From Proteus vulgaris (GTDB taxonomy: Bacteria > Pseudomonadota > Gammaproteobacteria > Enterobacterales > Enterobacteriaceae), in assembly GCF_023100685.1 (NCBI RefSeq), contig NZ_CP090064.1:3906001-3970000 (forward strand): a stretch of 64,000 bases of DNA, written 5' to 3'. A model generated the notes under the pieces. The model was given only the letters and a program-made list of their open reading frames with translations. It was not told where the DNA came from and ran no database searches. Every line of letters begins with the position of its first letter. Position 1 is the stretch's first letter. Below are positions 58,865 to 64,000 of the stretch, piece after piece. Made by a program: the position numbers and the translations under genes.

Positions 58865-59443
58865 TTAATAAACCCGATAACCACCATATTTCTTAGCAAA
58901 TTGATTAAACTTACCAAAATCAATTAAAGCAATTTCTAAAGAACGATGAGCAAGATGTGACATATTTGCAATTTTTTCAACGAAAACTCGGTTATCTTCC
59001 AGCAATTTAGCGGTAAGTGTAGCTGCAATTATTTCGCACTCTTTAGGTGTCACAATCCAACCATCATTAGTGGCAAATTTACAAATAGGAATATTGCCTT
59101 CTTTCTCACTCTCTTTGGCTAATAACGCTTCTTCTTCTTTCATCGCCTGCTTAAATAACACAATTTCTTCTTCAACAGGCTCTGGAGTAGTAGGAATTTT
59201 ATGATAAAGATAATCCCCCACTTCTTCGATTCGTGCAGGCGTCATTTCTGCTTTTAGCCAAATATTATCAAATACTTTTTCGTCTAAAATTGCCTCTGTA
59301 TCTAAACTTCCTGTTAATTGCATCAGATTTAAAAAAGCATTAATTAAAACTTCACTTAATGGATAATTTCCTTTTGCCAAAGAAGGAAATGGCACTTCAG
59401 CGCCAGCAGGTGGGGTTTTCTGAAGGTACAAAGTATAGTTCAT
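58865..59443 (-). CDS. Unrecognised cytoplasmic protein between lysC and metH
   Basis: A 192-residue protein with no signal peptide or membrane helix that I cannot place in a family. The N-terminal half begins MNYTLYLQKTPPAGAEVPFP. A central acidic stretch (PEPVEEEIVLFKQAMKEEEA) joins it to a C-terminal half with CKFATNDGWIVTPKECEIIA and the ending FGKFNQFAKKYGGYRVY. Base composition is closer to the core genes than that of the coiled-coil gene beside it. A ribosome site GGAC lies before the ATG. The acidic, two-part build resembles small immunity-type or adaptor proteins, but this is only an impression. Confidence 0.6.
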   Translation of the reverse strand: MNYTLYLQKTPPAGAEVPFPSLAKGNYPLSEVLINAFLNLMQLTGSLDTEAILDEKVFDNIWLKAEMTPARIEEVGDYLYHKIPTTPEPVEEEIVLFKQAMKEEEALLAKESEKEGNIPICKFATNDGWIVTPKECEIIAATLTAKLLEDNRVFVEKIANMSHLAHRSLEIALIDFGKFNQFAKKYGGYRVY

Positions 59444-59516
59444 TGTAATGTCCTTTTTTCTGATACAGGTTTACAGCTTAAACATCTTTAATGGGATCGA
59501 CTAGTGAAAATAACAA

Positions 59517-59534
59517 GGGGATATTACTATCCCC
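59517..59534 (-). terminator. Probable terminator of metH
   Basis: Stem GGGGATA (59517-59523), loop TTAC, TATCCCC (59528-59534), followed on the minus strand by TTGTTATTTTC, about 43 bases after the metH stop. Confidence 0.65.
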
Positions 59535-59576
59535 TCACTATTTATTACATTATTGAGATCTAAAAATAAAAACAAA

Positions 59577-62500
59577 CTAAGATTCATATCCTAAATTAGG
59601 CGCTAACCAACGCTCAACTTCTCTTATACTCATTCCTCGACGTTTTGCGTAATCTTCAACCTGATCTTTTTGAATTTGAGCAACCGCGAAATATTTACTT
59701 TCAGGATGACTAAAATACCAACCCGATACTGAAGCACCAGGCCACATGGCATAAGCATCTGTTAGTTTCATCCCAATGCGATTTTCAACATCAAGTAATT
59801 GCCAAATTTTCGCTTTTTCTGTGTGCTCAGGACAAGCAGGATATCCCGGCGCAGGTCGCGTTCCTTGATATTTCTCTCGAATAAGTTCGTCATTAGAGAG
59901 ATTTTCATCAGGGCTATAGCCCCAAATTTTTGTTCTCACTTGTTGGTGAAGATATTCTGCAAAAGCTTCAGCAAGACGATCCGATAACGCTTTCACCATA
60001 ATTTTATTGTAATCATCATGGGCATTATCATACGCATTGGCGAGCGTGTCTTCTTCTAGCCCTCCAGTTACAGCAAAAGCACCGAAATAATCAGGAACAC
60101 CACTTTCCACTGGCGCAATAAAATCGGCTAAACAGTAGTTAGGAAACTCTTTTTTCTCTGTTTGCTGGCGCAAATGGCAACTGTGCAATAACTCATGTTG
60201 TCGGCTTTCATCTTGATAAATAACAATATCATCACCCAAACGATTAGCAGGAAAGATCCCCATAATACCTTTAGGCGTGAGTAAGTTTTCATGACTTAGC
60301 TTATCCAGCATCGCGTTCGCATCAGCGAATACCCGTTTCGCTTCTTCACCGACCACGTCATCTTCTAAAATACGAGGATATTTACCTGCTAAAGACCACG
60401 TCATAAAGAAAGGCGTCCAGTCGATATATTCACGTAGCACATCAATGCTTGCAGTAATTTCTTGCACACCAAGTTGGTTCGGTTTGGGTGGCGTGTAATT
60501 TTGCCAATCAATTTTAAGTGCATTGGATCGCGCAATGTCTAAAGCGACCGGTGGTGTACGTGGTTTTTTTCTAGCGTATTGCTGGCGTACGACTTCATAT
60601 TCGCGCCGTGTTTTTGCAACAAAATCCGCTTTTTGTGTTTCAGATAATAGAGCTGCAACAACACCGACCGTACGTGATGCATTCTGCACGTAAACAGTAG
60701 GATGACTATAATTTGGTTCTATTTTTACAGCTGTATGGGCTTTAGACGTTGTTGCACCACCAATCATTAATGGTAACGAAAAACCTCGCCTTTCCATCTC
60801 TTTAGCCACATTCACCATTTCATCAAGTGACGGAGTAATCAGACCTGAAAGACCAATAATATCAACTTTTTCATCAATCGCCGTTTGCAGGATCTTATCG
60901 CAAGGTACCATTACCCCCAGATCGATAATCTCATAGTTATTACACTGCAAAACAACTCCGACAATATTTTTACCAATATCGTGAACATCCCCTTTTACAG
61001 TAGCGAGTAAAATTTTACCTGCGGAAGTACCTGCTTGTTTTGTTGCTTGAATATAGGGTTCAAGATAAGCAACGGCTTGTTTCATCACCCTTGCTGATTT
61101 CACTACTTGAGGTAAAAACATTTTCCCTTCGCCAAACAAATCACCCACTGTATTCATACCATTCATCAATGGTCCTTCAATAACTTCAATTGGGCTTGAT
61201 GCTTGTTGACGACAAGCTTCCGTATCTTCAACAATAAATTCAGTGATCCCTTTAACTAAGGCGTACTCTAAGCGTTTTTCTACATCCCATTGACGCCATT
61301 CAGCAAGTTGATGGTTTTGTTCATCATTTTTCGTTCCACGATAACGCTCTGCCAATGCTAATAGATTATCTGTGCTTTCTTCATGGCGATTTAAAATAAC
61401 GTCTTCAACCGCATTACGCAGTTCATCTGGCAATGAGTCGTAAATAGCAAGTTGCCCTGCATTCACAATCCCCATATCCATGCCATTTTTTACGGCGTAA
61501 TAAAGAAAAACAGAGTGAATAGCTTCACGAACAGGATCGTTACCCCGGAATGAGAATGAAACGTTAGACACCCCGCCAGATATTAAAGCATAAGGTAATT
61601 GAGATTTAATATCTGCACAGACCTCAATAAAATCAACAGCATAATTATTATGTTCAGCAATGCCTGTCGCGACTGCAAAAATATTAGGATCAAAAATAAT
61701 ATCTTCAGGAGGAAAACCGGCTTGCTCTGTTAATAACTGATAAGCTCGACGACAGATTTCGATTTTACGCTCTCGAGTATCCGCTTGCCCCACTTCATCA
61801 AACGCCATAACAACGACAGCGGCACCATATTTACGCACTAATTTAGCATGTTCAAGAAAAGGTGTTTCTCCCTCTTTCATTGAAATTGAGTTAACAATTC
61901 CTTTGCCTTGGATACACTTTAATCCCTCTTCGATTACTTCCCATTTTGAAGAGTCGATCATCACCGGAACCTTGGCAATATCAGGCTCACCAGCAATAAG
62001 ATTGAGAAAACGTGTCATGGCTTCAACCGCATCTAGCATGCCTTCATCCATGTTGATATCGATGATTTGAGCACCATTCTCAACTTGCTGACGTGCAACA
62101 TCCAATGCTTCTTGGTAATTGCCTTCTTTTATCAAGCGCTTAAATTTCGCCGAGCCTGTTACGTTAGTTCGTTCCCCCACATTTACAAACAATGAGTTCT
62201 CATCAATCGCTAAAGGCTCTAAACCTGAAAGGCGACACGCTTTCTTAAGAGTCGGTAATACTCTTGGTGCGATACCTTCTACTGCTTGTGAAATTGCAAG
62301 AATATGTGCAGGTGTTGTTCCACAACATCCCCCCACAATATTGAGAAAACCAGCTTGCGCCCACTCTTTAATTTGCTCAGCCATTTCTTGAGCATCTAAG
62401 TCATAACCTCCAAATGCGTTAGGTAAACCCGCATTAGGGTGAGCGCTGACATAGGCTTCAGAAATTTGCGAAAGTGTTTGAATATATTGGCGTAATTCTT

Positions 62501-63254
62501 TAGGGCCTAACGCACAGTTTAAACCAAATGAGAGTGCATCAGCATGACGTAATGAGTGGTAGAACGCTTCTGTTGTTTGCCCCGTTAAAGTTCTTCCTGA
62601 AGCATCTGTAATGGTGCCTGAGATCATCACAGGTAATTCAATATTTAGCGCTTCAAATTCACATTTAATCGCAAAAATAGCGGCTTTCGCATTTAATGTG
62701 TCGAAAATAGTTTCGACCATAATTAAATCGACACCGCCTTTAATTAGTCCTCGAATCGCTTCTCGATAAGCATCCACCAGCTTATCAAATGAAACATTAC
62801 GAAATGCAGGATCATTAACATCAGGAGATATGGACGCCGTTCTATTTGTTGGTCCTAAAACACCAGCAACATAACGTGGTTTATCAGGTGTTAAAGCACT
62901 CCATTTATCTGCACAGATTTTTGCTAATTTTGCAGCTTCTTCATTCAACTCAAAACAGAGCGACTCCATCTGATAATCAGCCATCGCAATGGACGTTGAG
63001 TTAAAGGTATTGGTTTCAACAATATCAGCACCCGCTTGAAAATAAGCATCATGTATATCTGCAATAATCTGGGGTTGTGTTAACACTAAAAGGTCATTAT
63101 TTCCTTTAACATCACAACCCCAATTAGCAAAACGCTCACCTCGATAATCAGCTTCTGTCAGTTGATATTGCTGGATCATTGTACCCATTGCACCATCAAG
63201 TACTAAGATACGTTTTTCTAATGCTTCTACCAGTTGTTGTTTTATGTTTGCCAC
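59577..63254 (-). CDS. metH: MetH, cobalamin-dependent methionine synthase
   Basis: A 1225-residue modular enzyme methylating homocysteine. In order: the homocysteine domain with zinc ligands in SFGLNCALG and [13 protein letters not shown]; the methyltetrahydrofolate domain ([20 protein letters not shown]); the cobalamin cap and domain with [20 protein letters not shown], including the cobalt His; and the C-terminal reactivation domain ([38 protein letters not shown]). Length equals E. coli (1227). Divergent from iclR, the conserved arrangement. A MetR-like site lies at 63360-63372. With metY it gives homocysteine synthesis and use within one window. Confidence 0.97.
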   Translation of the reverse strand: MANIKQQLVEALEKRILVLDGAMGTMIQQYQLTEADYRGERFANWGCDVKGNNDLLVLTQPQIIADIHDAYFQAGADIVETNTFNSTSIAMADYQMESLCFELNEEAAKLAKICADKWSALTPDKPRYVAGVLGPTNRTASISPDVNDPAFRNVSFDKLVDAYREAIRGLIKGGVDLIMVETIFDTLNAKAAIFAIKCEFEALNIELPVMISGTITDASGRTLTGQTTEAFYHSLRHADALSFGLNCALGPKELRQYIQTLSQISEAYVSAHPNAGLPNAFGGYDLDAQEMAEQIKEWAQAGFLNIVGGCCGTTPAHILAISQAVEGIAPRVLPTLKKACRLSGLEPLAIDENSLFVNVGERTNVTGSAKFKRLIKEGNYQEALDVARQQVENGAQIIDINMDEGMLDAVEAMTRFLNLIAGEPDIAKVPVMIDSSKWEVIEEGLKCIQGKGIVNSISMKEGETPFLEHAKLVRKYGAAVVVMAFDEVGQADTRERKIEICRRAYQLLTEQAGFPPEDIIFDPNIFAVATGIAEHNNYAVDFIEVCADIKSQLPYALISGGVSNVSFSFRGNDPVREAIHSVFLYYAVKNGMDMGIVNAGQLAIYDSLPDELRNAVEDVILNRHEESTDNLLALAERYRGTKNDEQNHQLAEWRQWDVEKRLEYALVKGITEFIVEDTEACRQQASSPIEVIEGPLMNGMNTVGDLFGEGKMFLPQVVKSARVMKQAVAYLEPYIQATKQAGTSAGKILLATVKGDVHDIGKNIVGVVLQCNNYEIIDLGVMVPCDKILQTAIDEKVDIIGLSGLITPSLDEMVNVAKEMERRGFSLPLMIGGATTSKAHTAVKIEPNYSHPTVYVQNASRTVGVVAALLSETQKADFVAKTRREYEVVRQQYARKKPRTPPVALDIARSNALKIDWQNYTPPKPNQLGVQEITASIDVLREYIDWTPFFMTWSLAGKYPRILEDDVVGEEAKRVFADANAMLDKLSHENLLTPKGIMGIFPANRLGDDIVIYQDESRQHELLHSCHLRQQTEKKEFPNYCLADFIAPVESGVPDYFGAFAVTGGLEEDTLANAYDNAHDDYNKIMVKALSDRLAEAFAEYLHQQVRTKIWGYSPDENLSNDELIREKYQGTRPAPGYPACPEHTEKAKIWQLLDVENRIGMKLTDAYAMWPGASVSGWYFSHPESKYFAVAQIQKDQVEDYAKRRGMSIREVERWLAPNLGYES

Positions 63255-63359
63255 GTTACTTCCTCTTAATCGAGAATGTTTTTATTTTTATTTCTTTATT
63301 TTTCTTTCGTTGTTTTTTTATCCTACCATATCTTTTTAGAAAGATTTCTAAGACGAAGA

Positions 63360-63372
63360 TGAGAGATTTTCA
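63360..63372. promoter_or_regulatory. Possible MetR box upstream of metH
   Basis: TGAGAGATTTTCA differs at one position from the MetR consensus TGAA-N5-TTCA. It lies 106 bases before the metH ATG, a usual distance for LysR-type activation. Confidence 0.4.
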
Positions 63373-63507
63373 CTCAGTAATAAATGCTTTTAATAAATAT
63401 TTCTTATCACACACTTTGTTTTGAAAAATGCAGTGATCGGAGGAGTTTTATTATGCGAGATAGTTCATAATAGATATTAATATGGATAGCATTTCTGGAG
63501 TGTATGC

Positions 63508-64000
63508 ATGACAGTTTCCCCTACAAATAAAAAAGCGCGTAAGACGAAAACAACTGCCACTCAAAGTACTGCACAAGGAGGCCCCGTTCAGTCATTAAGC
63601 CGTGGACTGACATTATTGGAATATATTTCCGAATCTCCGGGGGGTATCGCCCTAACAGATCTCGCCTTTCAAGCTGGATTGCCTAATTCCACAACACACC
63701 GTTTACTCACGACACTTCAGCAACATGGTTTTGTCCGTCAAGTTGGAGATTTAGGATTGTGGGTTGTTGGTACACACGCCTTTATTGTTGGCAGTAGCTT
63801 TCTGCAAACTCGTAATCTTTTAGTAATGGTGCATCCTATTTTGCGCCAGTTGATGGAAGATTCTGGTGAAACCGTCAATCTGGCTATTCTTGACCAAATT
63901 GAATTTGATGCCGTGATTGTCGATCAAGTGCAATGTAATGCACTAATGAGAATGTCGGCTCCTATTGGTGGTAAATTACCGATGCATGCTTCAGGTGCTG
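63508..64000 (+). CDS. iclR: IclR, glyoxylate-shunt repressor (3' end outside window)
   Basis: The frame runs open from the ATG at 63508 to the window edge, 164 codons. GGAG at 63497-63500 is the ribosome site. A basic low-complexity N-terminus is followed by an IclR-type winged helix (VQSLSRGLTLLEYISESPGG, ALTDLAFQAGLPNSTTHRLL) and the start of the ligand domain (VHPILRQLMEDSGETVNLAI, SAPIGGKLPMHASGA), following E. coli IclR closely. It represses aceBAK in E. coli. Divergent from metH. Confidence 0.94.
   Translation, partial: MTVSPTNKKARKTKTTATQSTAQGGPVQSLSRGLTLLEYISESPGGIALTDLAFQAGLPNSTTHRLLTTLQQHGFVRQVGDLGLWVVGTHAFIVGSSFLQTRNLLVMVHPILRQLMEDSGETVNLAILDQIEFDAVIVDQVQCNALMRMSAPIGGKLPMHASGA

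Overview
The window reads as chromosome of a gamma-proteobacterium of the Proteus group, most likely Proteus mirabilis or a close relative. The core genes are enterobacterial (dusA, qor, dnaB, alr, tyrB, uvrA, ssb, zur, lexA, dgkA, plsB, ubiA, ubiC, pgi, lysC, metH, iclR) but the DNA is clearly A+T-rich. A bacterial-microcompartment choline cluster with the long form of CutC lies close to a type III secretion locus. The species call is inference from gene content and remembered families; no search was run.

Left part (1-9.9 kb), accessory: the end of an SPI-1-type secretion operon (prgK/sctJ, orgA/sctK, orgB/sctL and a small gene in the orgC position). Next comes soxR, divergent across a near-perfect SoxR box from a DoxX-RND efflux operon laid out like mexGHI. 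A HigB/HigA-like toxin-antitoxin pair follows, sandwiched between two 71-bp copies of one terminator. Last is a 442-residue protein ending in a YopH-like tyrosine phosphatase domain, a strong type III effector candidate.

9.9-21.3 kb, minus strand: the choline (cut) microcompartment operon. Transcription order is three near-identical BMC-H shell genes, aldehyde dehydrogenase, BMC-P pentamer, alcohol dehydrogenase, CutC choline TMA-lyase, CutD activase, a tailed BMC-H, PduL, an unrecognised protein with a probable encapsulation helix, and two SMR transporters. Choline would be cleaved to trimethylamine and acetaldehyde. Acetaldehyde would go to acetyl-CoA and acetyl phosphate or be reduced to ethanol, with CoA and NAD recycled inside the shell.

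22.0-24.0 kb: a TetR regulator followed by a MarT-like membrane-bound winged-helix regulator and its FidL-like partner, with an FNR-type box and a TetR-type palindrome in front. 24.3-34 kb: an unrecognised A+T-rich gene, metY, yddG, the potABCD spermidine/putrescine importer, a subtilisin-like protease without a signal peptide, and cbrC.

34.3-64 kb: conserved housekeeping backbone with small insertions. These are cyuA-cyuP (cysteine catabolism) between tyrB and uvrA, a decayed relBE module beside lexA, and two unrecognised genes between lysC and metH. LexA boxes precede uvrA/ssb and lexA. The window ends inside iclR. No tRNA, rRNA, CRISPR array or insertion sequence was recognised.
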